In this document: piece after piece, positions 18,680 through 28,736 of the stretch
How positions within the stretch are numbered: the stretch's first letter is position 1
Layout of the letters: every line of letters starts with the position of its first letter
Assembly (NCBI RefSeq): GCF_007833355.1
Contig: NZ_CP020914.1
Location: 2,156,047 to 2,220,046, forward strand
DNA: 64,000 nucleotides
Direction of reading: 5' to 3'
Source: Denitratisoma sp. DHT3
GTDB taxonomy: Bacteria > Pseudomonadota > Gammaproteobacteria > Burkholderiales > Rhodocyclaceae
Translations under genes and position numbers: made by a program
The notes under the pieces: model-generated
Told to the model about the DNA's origin: nothing
The model's database searches: none
What the model saw: only the letters and a program-made list of their open reading frames with translations

Positions 18680-18740
18680 TCAGCCCTCGCTTTAGCCGTA
18701 TTTATTACGCGCCCGCAAGCTGAGTTCAAATCGGCGCCAA
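18680..18740 (-). promoter_or_regulatory. SAM-II riboswitch upstream of metX
   Basis: The aptamer reads GCGCCGATTTGAAC, then TTGCGGGCGCGTAATAAAT and GGCTAAAGCGAGGG. P1 is GCGCC/GGCGC. The conserved GATTT-AAC loop and TAATAAAT-GCTAAA 3' strand match the H-type pseudoknot of the SAM-II class. It should turn metX-metW off at high S-adenosylmethionine. Confidence 0.85.
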
Positions 18741-18749
18741 CGAGGATCA

Positions 18750-18778
18750 AGGCTACCGAGACGAGACGCGCTTGTCAA
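18750..18778 (-). promoter_or_regulatory. Sigma-70 promoter of metX-metW
   Basis: TTGACA (perfect -35) - N17 - TAGCCT. The predicted transcript start near 18743 is at the first bases of the SAM-II aptamer, so the leader is essentially only riboswitch plus hairpin. Confidence 0.65.
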
Positions 18779-18829
18779 TCGCGAAGCCTTGCGCGATGCC
18801 CGAAACCCGGCGCCAAGGCCCTCCCGGCC

Positions 18830-20566
18830 TCAGATTTCGCTCAAGCGCGCCAGCAATTCCCGGATGCGCTCCGGATCGTCGGCGCGCAGCAGCCGGTTCA
18901 CCTTGACGGCCAGGAGCTGGGTGTCGGCCATCACCACCTGCTGCTTCACCTCCAGCAACTGCGCGGGGTGCATCGAGAAGAAGCGGAGCCCCATGCCCAG
19001 CAGCAGCCGGGTCATGGCCGGCTCGCCCGCCATTTCCCCGCACACGGAGACCGGCCGCCCCGCCCGCTCGCCCGCCTGAATGGTCTGGGCGATCAGGCGC
19101 AACACCGCCGGATGCAAGGGATCATAAAGATGGGCGACGGTCTCGTCGGCGCGATCGATGGCCAGGGTGTACTGGATCAGGTCATTGGTGCCGATCGACA
19201 GGAAATCCAGGCGCTTGAGAAACAGGCCGACGGACAGGGCGGCGGCCGGCACCTCGATCATGCCGCCGATCTCGATGCCCTCGTCGAACTTGAGCCGGGC
19301 CTGGCGCAACTGGGCCTTGGCGTATTCCACGAGGGCCAGGGTCTGCTCGATCTCCTTGACGTGAACCAGCATCGGGATCAGCAGGCGCACTCGGCCGTAG
19401 GCGGAAGCGCGCAGGATCGCGCGCAACTGGGCGAGGAACGTCTGCGGTTCGGCCAGGCAGTAGCGAATGGCGCGCAGGCCCAGGGCCGGATTGGGCGTCG
19501 GCCGGTCGCTGCCGCGCAGGGCGCGGGACGTCTTGTCGGCGCCGATGTCCAGGGTGCGGATGGTCACCGGCTTGCCCGCCAGCGCCTTGGCCACGCTGCG
19601 ATAGGCCTCGAACTGCTCGTCCTCGTCGGGCAGTTCGTCGCGGTTCATGAACAGGAACTCGGTGCGGAACAGGCCGACGCCGTCGGCCCCCACCGTCTTC
19701 ACCTGGTCAATGTCCTGCGGCAGCTCGATATTGGCCTGGAGGGAAATCTCCACCTCGTCCAGGGTATTGGCCCGCGCCGTGGTCAGGCGCTTCAGCTTGC
19801 TGCGCTCCAGCTCCAGCGCGCTCTTGCGGATCCGGTATTCCGCCAGCACCCGCTCGTCCGGATCGACGATCAGCACGCCGCGGCTGCCGTCGACGATCAG
19901 CAGATCATCGTCCTGGATCAGCGGGCGGGCATGATGCATTCCCACCACCGCCGGGATCTTCAGGCTGCGGGCGACGATGGCGGTATGGGAGGTGGCGCCG
20001 CCCAGATCGGTGATGAACCCGCCGATGCGCAGATTCTTGAACTGGATGGTGTCGGCGGGCGAGAGATCGTGGGCGACGATAATCAGGTCCTCGTCCCGAA
20101 TGCGGCGGGCGAGCTTGCGCGGCTTGCCCATCAGCACCTTCACCACCCGCTCCACGACCTGCACGATGTCCTGCTTGCGTTCCCGCAGATAGGCGTCGTC
20201 GATCTCGTCGAACTGGGCCGCCAGCAGCCGCATCTGCTGCACCAGCGCCCACTCCGCATTGCAGCGCCGCTCGCGGATCAGGATCTTGGGTTCCTCGGCC
20301 AGCATCGGGTCGGCGAGGATCATCGCATGCAGATCGACGAAGGCCTCGATCTCGGCGGGCGTGCCAGGCTGGGCCGCCTCTTCGCGCAGGGCGTCCAGTT
20401 CTCCCGAGACGGCGGCGAACGCCGCCTCGAGGCGGGCCACCTCGGCTTCCACATCGCGTTCCCGGAGCTGGTACTGGGCCACTTCCAAGGTCGCGTGGGA
20501 CACCAGATGGGCGCGGCCAATGGCGATGCCTGACGATATCGCCAGGCCGAAAATCGAAAAACTCAT
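18830..20566 (-). CDS. ptsI: Phosphoenolpyruvate-protein phosphotransferase (enzyme I)
   Basis: Enzyme I of the PTS (578 aa), transferring phosphate from PEP to HPr. The HPr-interacting helical domain is N-terminal. The active-site His lies in LGGATSHTAIVARSLKIPAV (about residue 193) and the PEP-binding barrel carries FRTEFLFMNRDELP and the catalytic Cys in SVCGEMAGEP. No GAF domain is present, so it is the PtsI rather than PtsP type. It lies 21 bp downstream of ptsH. Confidence 0.95.
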   Translation of the reverse strand: MSFSIFGLAISSGIAIGRAHLVSHATLEVAQYQLRERDVEAEVARLEAAFAAVSGELDALREEAAQPGTPAEIEAFVDLHAMILADPMLAEEPKILIRERRCNAEWALVQQMRLLAAQFDEIDDAYLRERKQDIVQVVERVVKVLMGKPRKLARRIRDEDLIIVAHDLSPADTIQFKNLRIGGFITDLGGATSHTAIVARSLKIPAVVGMHHARPLIQDDDLLIVDGSRGVLIVDPDERVLAEYRIRKSALELERSKLKRLTTARANTLDEVEISLQANIELPQDIDQVKTVGADGVGLFRTEFLFMNRDELPDEDEQFEAYRSVAKALAGKPVTIRTLDIGADKTSRALRGSDRPTPNPALGLRAIRYCLAEPQTFLAQLRAILRASAYGRVRLLIPMLVHVKEIEQTLALVEYAKAQLRQARLKFDEGIEIGGMIEVPAAALSVGLFLKRLDFLSIGTNDLIQYTLAIDRADETVAHLYDPLHPAVLRLIAQTIQAGERAGRPVSVCGEMAGEPAMTRLLLGMGLRFFSMHPAQLLEVKQQVVMADTQLLAVKVNRLLRADDPERIRELLARLSEI

Positions 20567-20587
20567 GAAAGACTGCCGCTGCGCGGT

Positions 20588-20857
20588 TTATTCGGATTCG
20601 CCGAAGCGCTCGGCGATCAGGGCCAGGATGGCCGTCATCGCCTCCTCGGCGCGCTCCCCCTCGCAATCCACCATCACGGTGGAACCCTTGCCCGCCGCCA
20701 GCATCATCACCCCCATGATGCTCTTGGCGTTGATGCGACGACCATTGCGCTCCATCCATACCTCGCAGGGGAAGCTGCCCGCCAGCTGCGTGAGCTTGGC
20801 CGAAGCGCGGGCATGAAGCCCCAGCTTGTTCACGATTTCCGCTTCTGCTCTCGGCAC
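20588..20857 (-). CDS. ptsH: HPr family phosphocarrier protein
   Basis: HPr (89 aa) with the phosphorylated His in [15 protein letters not shown] and the regulatory Ser region [14 protein letters not shown]. The frame is open upstream, but the normal HPr N-terminus corresponds to the GTG at 20857, preceded by GGGAGGGG. In many Betaproteobacteria a mannose-type EIIA gene precedes ptsH; here the upstream neighbour is a divergent oxidoreductase and no EIIA gene is present, suggesting a regulatory PTS or an EIIA elsewhere. Confidence 0.93.
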   Translation of the reverse strand: MPRAEAEIVNKLGLHARASAKLTQLAGSFPCEVWMERNGRRINAKSIMGVMMLAAGKGSTVMVDCEGERAEEAMTAILALIAERFGESE

Positions 20858-21087
20858 ATCCCCTCCCTTCTCGTAGCCACCGCAGACGGTGGCTACCGCC
20901 TGCGTCTCGAGACTCGATTGTAGGAGCAAACCGGGACGGCGCGCCATGTACATGTCCTATTTTGTTTAGTGCACCGCAAAAAAGACAGCGGCTCGAACAT
21001 ATCCCTTGCGGGAATCAGGGGCATCGCGGGTCTGCATGTTGCACCGCGATAACCTACAATTCAGCCTTTGGACCCAGTTCTAACGCC

Positions 21088-24000
21088 ATGAGCGCACGCC
21101 TTAGAGAAATCCCCTACAACTACACCTCGTTTTCCGACCGGGAGATCGCGATCCGCCTGCTGGGCGCGGAGTCCTGGCGGGTACTCGACCAGTTGCGCAG
21201 CCAGCGGGTCACCGGCCGTTCGGCGCGGATGCTGTACGAGGTGCTGGGCGACATCTGGGTGGTGCAACGCACCCCCTACCTGGAAGACGATCTGCTGGCC
21301 AACCGCCATCGGCGCGAGGCCCTGGTGGAAGCCTTGCGCCATCGGCTCAATGAAATCGAGAAACGGCGCGCCGGCAACGAAGCGGTGGCCGGCCTGCTGG
21401 GCGCGGCGCGGGAAGCGGTGGCACGCTTCGAGGACTGGTTCGCCACCACGGCCCGGCTGCGCAAGCGGGTGCTGCGCACGCTGGCGCGCCACACCCGCCG
21501 CGACAACATCCGCTTCGACGGCTTGAGCCGCGTTTCCCACGTCACCGACGCCACCGACTGGCGCGTCGAGTATCCCTTCGTGGTGCTGATGCCCGACACC
21601 GAAGAGGAGATCGGCCCCCTGGTGCGTGGCGCCATCGAACTGGGCCTGACCATCATCCCCCGCGGCGGCGGCACCGGCTATACCGGCGGCGCCGTGCCGC
21701 TGACGCCGCTGTCGGTGGTGATCAATACCGAGAAGCTGACCGACCTGGGACCGGTGGAAGAGCAGCAGTTGCCCGGCGTCGACCGTCCCTATGCCACCGT
21801 GCGCACCGGCGCCGGCCTGGTGACCCGGCGCGTGATGGACGCGGCGGAAAACGCCGGCCTGGTCTTCGCCTGCGACCCCACCTCGGCCGACGCCTCCTGC
21901 ATCGGCGGCAACATCGCGATGAACGCCGGCGGCAAGAAGGCCGTGCTGTGGGGCACGGCGCTGGACAACCTGGCCTCCTGGCGCATGGTCACCCCCGACG
22001 GCCGCTGGCTGGAAGTGGAGCGCATCAACCACAACCTGTCCAAGATCCACGATCAGGACACCGCCACCTTCCGCCTGAAGCGCTACGACGAAAGCGGCGA
22101 GAAGCTGCTGGGCGAGGAATTCCTCTCGGTTCCCGGCGCCCGTTTCCGCAAGACCGGCCTGGGCAAGGACGTCACCGACAAATTCCTCGGCGGCCTACCG
22201 GGTGTGCAGAAGGAGGGTACGGACGGCATCATCACCTCGGCGGTCTGGATCCTGCACAAGATGCCGCCGGTGACCCGCACCGTCTGTCTCGAATACTTCG
22301 GCCAGGTACGCGAGGCGGTGCCCTCCATCGTCGAGATCACCGAATATCTGAAAACCCGCCCCGGCGGCGCCATCCTGGCCGGCCTCGAACACCTGGACGA
22401 GCGTTACGTGCGGGCGGTGGGCTACACCACCAAGGCCCGAAGTGGAAAAGGCGGCCAAGGTCGGCCGAAGATGGTGCTGATCGGCGACATCGTTGGCGAG
22501 GACGAAGCGGCCGTGATGAGCGCCGCCTCCGAAGTGGTGAAGATCGCCAATGCGCGGGGTGGTGAGGGCTTCATCGCCGTCAGCCCCGAGACGCGCAAGA
22601 AATTCTGGCTCGACCGGGCACGCACCGCCGCCATCTCAAAGCACACCAACGCCTTCAAGATCAACGAGGACGTGGTGATTCCCCTGCCACGCATGGGGGA
22701 CTACTGCGACGGCATCGAGCGCATCAACATCGAGCTGTCGATCAAGAACAAGCTCGAACTGTGCGACGCCCTGATCGACCTGCTGCAGGGCGACCTGCCG
22801 GTGCAGACCGGCGATACCGCCCTGGACAAGGAGGTGCTGCTGGGCGACCGGCCCGAGCGGGCGCGGGAACTGGTGGCCGAGGTGCGGCGCCGCTGGCAGT
22901 GGCTGCTGGATCATCTGGACCAGCCCCTGACCGAGGCCGAAGCCCGTTTCGCCGAATACGGCGTGAATGCCGGCCCGCTGGTGAACAGTGCCGCCAGTCC
23001 GACGCTGTTCCATCGCCTGCAGGACTTCTCGGTGCGGGTCTCCTGGAAGCGGGAACTTAAAAAACCCCTGGACGCCATCTTCAACGGCAGCACGGATCGC
23101 CCCATCGTCGAGCGCCTGGAAGCGCTGCAAAAGGAAGTGCTGCGCGGCAGGGTTTTCGTCGCCCTGCACATGCACGCCGGCGATGGCAACGTGCACACCA
23201 ACATTCCGGTCAATTCCGACCACTACGCCATGCTGCAGACCGCGAACGCGGCCGTGGAGCGCATCATGTCGCTGGCCAGGAGCCTGGGCGGCGTGATCTC
23301 CGGCGAGCACGGCATCGGCATCACCAAGCTGGAATTCCTCGCCGAGGAGGAGATCCGCCCGTTCCGCGAATACAAGCAGAAGGTGGACCCGGAGGGCCGC
23401 TTCAACAAGGGCAAGCTGATGCCCGGCGCCGACCTCGCCAACGCCTATACGCCGTCGTTCGCCCTGCTCGGCGTCGAATCGCTGATCATGGAACAGTCCG
23501 ACATCGGGCGCATTTCCAACATGGTCAAGGACTGCCTGCGCTGCGGCAAGTGCAAGCCAGTCTGCTCCACCCACGTGCCACGGGCCAACCTGCTCTATTC
23601 GCCGCGCAACAAGATCCTCGGCACCGGCCTGCTGATCGAAGCCTTCCTCTACGAAGAGCAGACCCGGCGCGGCATCTCGCTCCGGCACTTCGACGAATTC
23701 GGCGACGTGGCCGATCACTGCACCGTCTGCCACAAGTGCGCCAATCCCTGTCCGGTGGACATCGACTTCGGCGACGTTTCCGTCGCCATGCGCAATTTCC
23801 TGCGTCAGCAGGGCAAGAAGAAGTTCGTCCCCGGCACGGCGCTGACCATGGCCTTCCTCACCGCCACCGATCCGGCCACCATCAAGCTGATGCGGACCGG
23901 CATCACCGGCGTCGGCTACAAGCTGCAGCGCCTGGGCTACCGCGTCGGCAAGGCGCTGGGCCTGACCCAGGAGGCGGTCGCGCATCCGCCCGCCACCCTG

Positions 24001-24954
24001 GGCCGCCCCGACGTCAAGACGCAGGTGATCCACTTCATCAACAAGCCGCTGCCGCGCCATGTGCCGGCCCGCACCTCCCGCGCCCTGCTCGACATCGAGG
24101 ACGACACGCTGATCCCGGTGATCCGCAACCCGCAGAAGACCACCGAGGAATCGGACGCCGTGTTCTACTTCCCCGGCTGCGGCTCGGAGCGGCTCTTCTC
24201 CCAGGTGGGCCTGGCCACCCAGGCCATGCTCTACGACCTGGGCGCGATCACGGTGCTGCCGCCGGGCTATCTGTGCTGCGGCTATCCGCAGACCGCGAGC
24301 GGCGAAGAGGACAAGGGCCAGAAGATCACCACCGACAACCGGGTGCTGTTCCATCGTGTGGCCAACACCCTCAACTACCTGGACATCAAGACGGTGATCG
24401 TCTCCTGCGGCACCTGCATGGACCAGTTGCAGAAATACGAATTCGAGAAGATTTTCCCCGGCTGCCGATTGCTCGACATCCACGAATACCTGCTGGAAAA
24501 GAACATCAAGCTGGAAGGCGTGAGCGGCACCCGCTACCTCTATCACGACCCCTGCCACACGCCGATGAAGACCCACGCGCCGATCAAGGTGGCGAACACC
24601 CTGCTCGGCGGCGGCGTCGAACTCTCCGACCGCTGCTGCGGCGAGTCCGGCTCCCTGGCCGTCTCCCGCCCCGACATCTCGACCCAGGTGCGCTTCCGCA
24701 AGCAGCAGGAGATCGAGCAGGGCGTCGCGCGCCTGCGCCAGGGCGGCGACCAGGCGCCCTTCACCGGCGACGTGAAGATCCTCACCGCCTGCCCGTCCTG
24801 CCTGCAGGGGCTGTCCCGCTACGAGAACGACGCCGGCGGCATCGAGGCCGACTACATCGTGATCGAGATGGCCCGCCACCTGCTGGGCGAGGACTGGATG
24901 CAGAACTACGTCGCCGCGGCCAACCGCGGCGGCATCGAGCGCGTGCTGCTCTGA
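21088..24954 (+). CDS. DUF3683 FAD-linked / Fe-S / CCG-domain oxidoreductase
   Basis: Very large cytoplasmic flavoprotein (1288 aa), a fusion of glycolate/D-lactate-dehydrogenase-like parts. An N-terminal DUF3683 region comes first, followed by a PCMH-type FAD domain ([19 protein letters not shown], about residue 190) and a C-terminal FAD-linked oxidase segment with [13 protein letters not shown]. Two 4Fe-4S motifs follow ([11 protein letters not shown] and [12 protein letters not shown]), then two CCG domains ([11 protein letters not shown]...SCGTC and [10 protein letters not shown]...ACPSC). The ATG at 21088 is preferred over an upstream in-frame start by its position at the domain start. 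The substrate is probably a 2-hydroxy acid, but this is not shown. Confidence 0.88.
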   Translation: MSARLREIPYNYTSFSDREIAIRLLGAESWRVLDQLRSQRVTGRSARMLYEVLGDIWVVQRTPYLEDDLLANRHRREALVEALRHRLNEIEKRRAGNEAVAGLLGAAREAVARFEDWFATTARLRKRVLRTLARHTRRDNIRFDGLSRVSHVTDATDWRVEYPFVVLMPDTEEEIGPLVRGAIELGLTIIPRGGGTGYTGGAVPLTPLSVVINTEKLTDLGPVEEQQLPGVDRPYATVRTGAGLVTRRVMDAAENAGLVFACDPTSADASCIGGNIAMNAGGKKAVLWGTALDNLASWRMVTPDGRWLEVERINHNLSKIHDQDTATFRLKRYDESGEKLLGEEFLSVPGARFRKTGLGKDVTDKFLGGLPGVQKEGTDGIITSAVWILHKMPPVTRTVCLEYFGQVREAVPSIVEITEYLKTRPGGAILAGLEHLDERYVRAVGYTTKARSGKGGQGRPKMVLIGDIVGEDEAAVMSAASEVVKIANARGGEGFIAVSPETRKKFWLDRARTAAISKHTNAFKINEDVVIPLPRMGDYCDGIERINIELSIKNKLELCDALIDLLQGDLPVQTGDTALDKEVLLGDRPERARELVAEVRRRWQWLLDHLDQPLTEAEARFAEYGVNAGPLVNSAASPTLFHRLQDFSVRVSWKRELKKPLDAIFNGSTDRPIVERLEALQKEVLRGRVFVALHMHAGDGNVHTNIPVNSDHYAMLQTANAAVERIMSLARSLGGVISGEHGIGITKLEFLAEEEIRPFREYKQKVDPEGRFNKGKLMPGADLANAYTPSFALLGVESLIMEQSDIGRISNMVKDCLRCGKCKPVCSTHVPRANLLYSPRNKILGTGLLIEAFLYEEQTRRGISLRHFDEFGDVADHCTVCHKCANPCPVDIDFGDVSVAMRNFLRQQGKKKFVPGTALTMAFLTATDPATIKLMRTGITGVGYKLQRLGYRVGKALGLTQEAVAHPPATLGRPDVKTQVIHFINKPLPRHVPARTSRALLDIEDDTLIPVIRNPQKTTEESDAVFYFPGCGSERLFSQVGLATQAMLYDLGAITVLPPGYLCCGYPQTASGEEDKGQKITTDNRVLFHRVANTLNYLDIKTVIVSCGTCMDQLQKYEFEKIFPGCRLLDIHEYLLEKNIKLEGVSGTRYLYHDPCHTPMKTHAPIKVANTLLGGGVELSDRCCGESGSLAVSRPDISTQVRFRKQQEIEQGVARLRQGGDQAPFTGDVKILTACPSCLQGLSRYENDAGGIEADYIVIEMARHLLGEDWMQNYVAAANRGGIERVLL

Positions 24955-24969
24955 GGTTCGAATGACCGT

Positions 24970-25003
24970 CCCGGCCGGACAGGGAGGGGCGCGTCCGGCC
25001 GGG
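24970..25003 (+). terminator. Strong hairpin after the DUF3683 gene
   Basis: Perfect 11-bp arms CCCGGCCGGAC and GTCCGGCCGGG separated by 12 bases, starting 15 bases after the stop codon. There is no T run, so it may be an mRNA-stabilising hairpin or a weak terminator. Confidence 0.5.
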
Positions 25004-25056
25004 CGATCGCGCGCCGCTGGAGCAGCCTTGCGCCCGACGAACTCCGGAGAGCCGCC

Positions 25057-25656
25057 ATGCCCGACCGCATCCGCCAGATACTGAGCCAGATCAGCGCCCT
25101 CGACGAGGAGCTGCGCACCGCGCTGCACGAACAGGAAAGCCGCCTGCGCTACAAGATCCAGGGCCGGCGCGTGCACTTCGAGGAGCACATCCGCGCCGCC
25201 CACCGCCGCCTGCGCATGGGGCTCGTCCGCTGGCTGCTGGAGAGCCGCGTCCAGAGCCTGGTCTCCGTCCCCATCATCTACGGCATGGCCCTGCCGCTGG
25301 TGCTGTTCGATCTATGCATCACCTTCTATCAATGGACCTGCTTCCCCCTCTACGGCATCAAGCGGGTCCGGCGCCGGGACTACTTCGTCTTCGACCGTTC
25401 CCACCTGGCCTATCTCAACCTGTTCGAAAAGATCAACTGCGCCTATTGCAGCTATGGCAACGGCCTGCTCGCCTATGCCGCCGAGATCACCGCCCGCACA
25501 GAACAGTACTGGTGCCCGATCAAGCACGCCCGCAAGGTGCTGGGCGCCCATGGCCGCTATGCCCACTTCCTGCCCTACGGTGAAGCCGCCGACTACCAGG
25601 ACCGCCTGGCCGAGTTCCGGCGCGCGCTGAACGAAAAGACCGACGGCGACGGCTGA
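25057..25656 (+). CDS. Conserved-looking membrane protein with Cys motif, 199 aa
   Basis: Not assigned to a function. Residues 1-55 are charged and helical (coiled-coil-like). One long hydrophobic segment (about 67-95, LVSVPIIYGMALPLVLFDL) follows. The C-terminal half carries two Cys elements, NCAYCSYGNGLLAYAAEI and YWCPIKHA, which could bind a metal or form a disulfide. Gene-like features are normal codon use for the region and a stop followed by a new gene within 90 bp. There is no clear operon partner. Confidence 0.7.
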   Translation: MPDRIRQILSQISALDEELRTALHEQESRLRYKIQGRRVHFEEHIRAAHRRLRMGLVRWLLESRVQSLVSVPIIYGMALPLVLFDLCITFYQWTCFPLYGIKRVRRRDYFVFDRSHLAYLNLFEKINCAYCSYGNGLLAYAAEITARTEQYWCPIKHARKVLGAHGRYAHFLPYGEAADYQDRLAEFRRALNEKTDGDG

Positions 25657-25739
25657 GCCCTGGCTGATCCGATGACCGGCTCGCCTCCGCGTCGGAGACG
25701 CGCTATGCTCAAAGCGTTCTTCACTCCACCCGTACCGCC

Positions 25740-26504
25740 ATGTGCCAACTGCTTGGAATGAACTGCAACACGCCGACGGACATCTGCTTCTCCTTCGAGG
25801 GATTCCGCAGTCGGGGCGGGCTGACCGATGTTCATACGGATGGCTGGGGCATCGCCTTCTTCGAGGGGCGCGGCGCCCGCACCTTCCTCGACCCGCGCCC
25901 CTCCAGCCAGTCGCCGGTCGCGGATCTGGTGCGGCAGTATCCGATCCGTTCCAAGAACGTGATCGCCCACATCCGCAAGGCCACCCAGGGACCGGTCGGC
26001 CTGGAGAACACGCATCCCTTCCAGCGCGAGCTGTGGGGCCATTATTGGATCTTCGCCCACAACGGCAACCTCGACGCGTTCGCGCCGCCCCTGGACGGCA
26101 GCTTCATCCCGGTCGGCGACACCGACAGCGAGCGGGCGTTCTGCTGGCTGCTGCAGAACCTGGCGGAGAACTTCTCCGCGATGCCCCGCAGCGACGTGCT
26201 GCACCAGACGCTGCGGGAGCTGACGCGGGAGATCGCGCCCCACGGCGAGTTCAACTACCTGCTGTCGCAGGGCGACGCGCTGTTCGCCCACTGCTCGACG
26301 CATCTTTGCTACATCGTCCGCCAAGCCCCCTTTTCGATGGCCCATTTGAAGGATCAGGACGTTTCGGTGGACTTCAGCGAAGTGACCACGCCCGCCGACC
26401 GGGTCGCCGTGATCGCCACCGCGCCGTTGACCGACAACGAGGAATGGACGCCGATCGCGCCGGGCACGCTGATGATGTTCCTGGACGGCGCGCCGGTACT
26501 CTGA
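25740..26504 (+). CDS. Class II glutamine amidotransferase (YafJ-like)
   Basis: A 254-residue Ntn-hydrolase-type glutaminase. Cys2 directly after the initiator Met (MCQLLGMN) is the expected nucleophile after Met removal. HTDGWGIAFFEGRG, the Arg loop region AHIRKATQG and the HNGNLDAF block follow the class II pattern. Only the glutaminase domain is present, so the acceptor for ammonia is unknown, as for E. coli YafJ. Confidence 0.88.
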   Translation: MCQLLGMNCNTPTDICFSFEGFRSRGGLTDVHTDGWGIAFFEGRGARTFLDPRPSSQSPVADLVRQYPIRSKNVIAHIRKATQGPVGLENTHPFQRELWGHYWIFAHNGNLDAFAPPLDGSFIPVGDTDSERAFCWLLQNLAENFSAMPRSDVLHQTLRELTREIAPHGEFNYLLSQGDALFAHCSTHLCYIVRQAPFSMAHLKDQDVSVDFSEVTTPADRVAVIATAPLTDNEEWTPIAPGTLMMFLDGAPVL

Positions 26505-26604
26505 GTCCCCCCAGAAAGCCTCGCTGCGCTCAACTTGCCCCTCAAGGGGCAAGAAAACTCGGGGCGGCTCTTCGTTTTCTTGAACGGGCGCGCCGGACGC
26601 TGCC
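26505..26604. repeat. Hairpin region between convergent genes
   Basis: Contains CTTGCCCC/GGGGCAAG, a perfect 8-bp hairpin at about 26531-26549 followed by AAAACT, suited to ending transcription from both sides. It also contains the CTCGCTGCGCTC motif shared with the other intergenic repeats in this window. Confidence 0.5.
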
Positions 26605-28062
26605 TCAGAGCAGCACGATGTCGAACTGCTCCTGGGTGTAGCTGGCCTCGGCCTGGAGCGAGATCGGCTTGCCGATGAAGTCCGACAGCATCGCCAGGGA
26701 CTGCGACTCCTCCTCCAGGAACAGATCGACCACCGCCGACGCGGCCAGCAGCCGGTATTCCCGGGCATTGAACTGGCGCGCCTCGCGCAGCAGTTCGCGC
26801 AGGATCTCGTAGCACATGGTCTGGGCGGTCTTGATCTCGCCCCGCCCGCCGCAGGTCGAGCAGGGTTCGCAGAGAATGTGGGCCAGCGATTCGCGGGTGC
26901 GCTTGCGGGTCATTTCCACCAGCCCCAGGGCGGTGAAGCCGTTGACGGTGATGCGGGTGTGGTCGCGGGCCAGGGCCTTGTTCAATTCGTCCAGCACCGC
27001 GATCTTGTGCTCCCCGGACTCCATGTCGATGAAGTCGAGCACGATGATGCCGCCCAGATTGCGCAGGCGCAGCTGGCGGGCGATGGTCTGCGCCGCCTCG
27101 AGATTGGTCTTGAAGATGGTGTCGTCGAAATTGCGCAGCCCCACGTAGCCGCCGGTGTTGACGTCGATGGTGGTCATCGCCTCGGTCTGGTCGATGATCA
27201 GGTAGCCGCCGGACTTGAGTTCCACCCGCCGCGCCAGCGCCTTCTGGATCTCGTCCTCGACGCCGTACAGGTCGAACAGCGGACGCTCGCCCGTATAGTG
27301 CGCCAGCAGCGGCAGCACCTGCGGCATGTACTCCTCGGCGAAGAGCGTCAGTTTCTGGAAGTTCTCCCGCGAGTCGATCAAGATCCGGGTGGTCTCCGGC
27401 GTCACCAGATCGCGCAGCACGCGCTGGCCCAGCGTCAGATCCTCGTGCAGGAGGAAGGGCGGCGCGGTGGACTGGGCGCGGTTGCGGATTTCGGCCCACA
27501 GGCGGCGCAGGTAGGCGATGTCGGCGGTCAGCTCGGCGTCGCTGGCGTTCTCGGCCATGGTGCGGACGATGTAGCCGCCGGTTTCGTCGGCGGGAACCAG
27601 GGTCTGCAACTTGTGCTTGAGCAGCTCCCGCGCCGCGTCGTCGCCGATCCGCTGCGAGATGCCGATATGCCTTTCCTGGGGCAGGTACACCAGCATCCGC
27701 CCGGCCAGGGAAATCTGCGTGGTGAGGCGGGCGCCCTTGCTGCCGATCGGGTCCTTGAGCACCTGCACCACCAGGTGCTGCCCCTCATACACCATGCGTT
27801 CGATCAGGCGCGCCTCGCCACCATGGCCGTTGCGCTGCTCCCAGATGTCGGCCACGTGCAGGAAGGCCGTGCGCTCCAGGCCGATCTCGACGAACGCCGA
27901 CTGCATCCCGGGCAGCACCCGCACCACCTTGCCGCGATAGACATTGCCGACGATGCCGCGGCTGCCGGTACGCTCGATATGCAGTTCCTGCACCACCCCC
28001 TGCTGCATCAATGCAACGCGGGTTTCCTGGGGGGTGAAATTGATCAGAAAGGATTCGCTCAT
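26605..28062 (-). CDS. rng: Ribonuclease G
   Basis: Endoribonuclease for 16S rRNA 5' maturation and mRNA decay (485 aa, the RNase G length; no RNase E C-terminal scaffold). The S1 domain near the N-terminus contains GNVYRGKVVRVLPGMQSAFV. The catalytic region has DVNTGGYVG and VLDFIDMES with the metal-binding Asp residues. The zinc-link Cys pair lies in CEPCSTCGGRGE. It ends a cluster with nadD, rsfS, rlmH and maf. Confidence 0.95.
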   Translation of the reverse strand: MSESFLINFTPQETRVALMQQGVVQELHIERTGSRGIVGNVYRGKVVRVLPGMQSAFVEIGLERTAFLHVADIWEQRNGHGGEARLIERMVYEGQHLVVQVLKDPIGSKGARLTTQISLAGRMLVYLPQERHIGISQRIGDDAARELLKHKLQTLVPADETGGYIVRTMAENASDAELTADIAYLRRLWAEIRNRAQSTAPPFLLHEDLTLGQRVLRDLVTPETTRILIDSRENFQKLTLFAEEYMPQVLPLLAHYTGERPLFDLYGVEDEIQKALARRVELKSGGYLIIDQTEAMTTIDVNTGGYVGLRNFDDTIFKTNLEAAQTIARQLRLRNLGGIIVLDFIDMESGEHKIAVLDELNKALARDHTRITVNGFTALGLVEMTRKRTRESLAHILCEPCSTCGGRGEIKTAQTMCYEILRELLREARQFNAREYRLLAASAVVDLFLEEESQSLAMLSDFIGKPISLQAEASYTQEQFDIVLL

Positions 28063-28107
28063 GGCGGCGTCGACGAAGAGGCTGGCTGCGGCATTCTACC
28101 CACCCGC

Positions 28108-28728
28108 CTACAGCGGGTAGCCGAAGCGCCGCAGCAGCAGCACGGTTTCGCACAAGGGCAGGCCGACGATGCCGGACGGCGAGCCGCGTATCTCCGCCAC
28201 GAACATTGCGCCGCGCCCCTGCAGGCCGTAGGCGCCCGCCTTGTCCATCGGCTCGCCGCACGCCACGTAACGCTTGATCTCGTCCGCCGCCAATTCCCGG
28301 AAACTCACCTCGCTGACGCTCAACGCATGCTCGATGCGGCCCGGCGTCGCCACCGCTACCGCCGTCAGCACCCGGTGACTGCGGCCCGACAGGCGCGTCA
28401 GAATGGCGTGGGCGTCGGTCTCGTCGCGCGGCTTTCCGATGATGCGACCGTCCAGATCCAGGGCGGTGTCGGCCGCCAGCACCGGACGCGACAGCAAATG
28501 CCGTTTCCGGATCTGCTCCTGCCCATGAACGGCCTTGGCGCTGGCCACCCGCAGCACGTAATCCTCCGGCAACTCGCCGGGCAGGGGTGTTTCATCAACC
28601 TCCGGATCGGCGCGCTCTGCGCTGCGGAACAGCAGCAGGTCGAAACGGACGTTGATCTGGGTCAGCAGCTCGCGCCGCCGGGGACTGCGGGAAGCCAGGT
28701 AGATGCGGGATTCGACGGGCGCGCTCAT
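28108..28728 (-). CDS. maf: Maf family nucleotide pyrophosphatase
   Basis: House-cleaning nucleoside triphosphate pyrophosphatase (206 aa). The opening YLASRSPRRRELLTQI is the Maf signature. The conserved VLAADTALDLDGRIIGKP supplies the catalytic Asp, and the later GAYGLQGRGAMFV and GSPSGIVGLPL blocks are family-typical. Subfamily (dTTP/UTP or m7GTP) is not called. It lies between an intergenic repeat and rng. Confidence 0.93.
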   Translation of the reverse strand: MSAPVESRIYLASRSPRRRELLTQINVRFDLLLFRSAERADPEVDETPLPGELPEDYVLRVASAKAVHGQEQIRKRHLLSRPVLAADTALDLDGRIIGKPRDETDAHAILTRLSGRSHRVLTAVAVATPGRIEHALSVSEVSFRELAADEIKRYVACGEPMDKAGAYGLQGRGAMFVAEIRGSPSGIVGLPLCETVLLLRRFGYPL

Positions 28729-28736
28729 GGATTACC

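Noticed and set aside
22636..25203. 855-codon open frame antisense to the DUF3683 gene
   Set aside because: Shadow; the plus strand carries intact Fe-S and CCG motifs.
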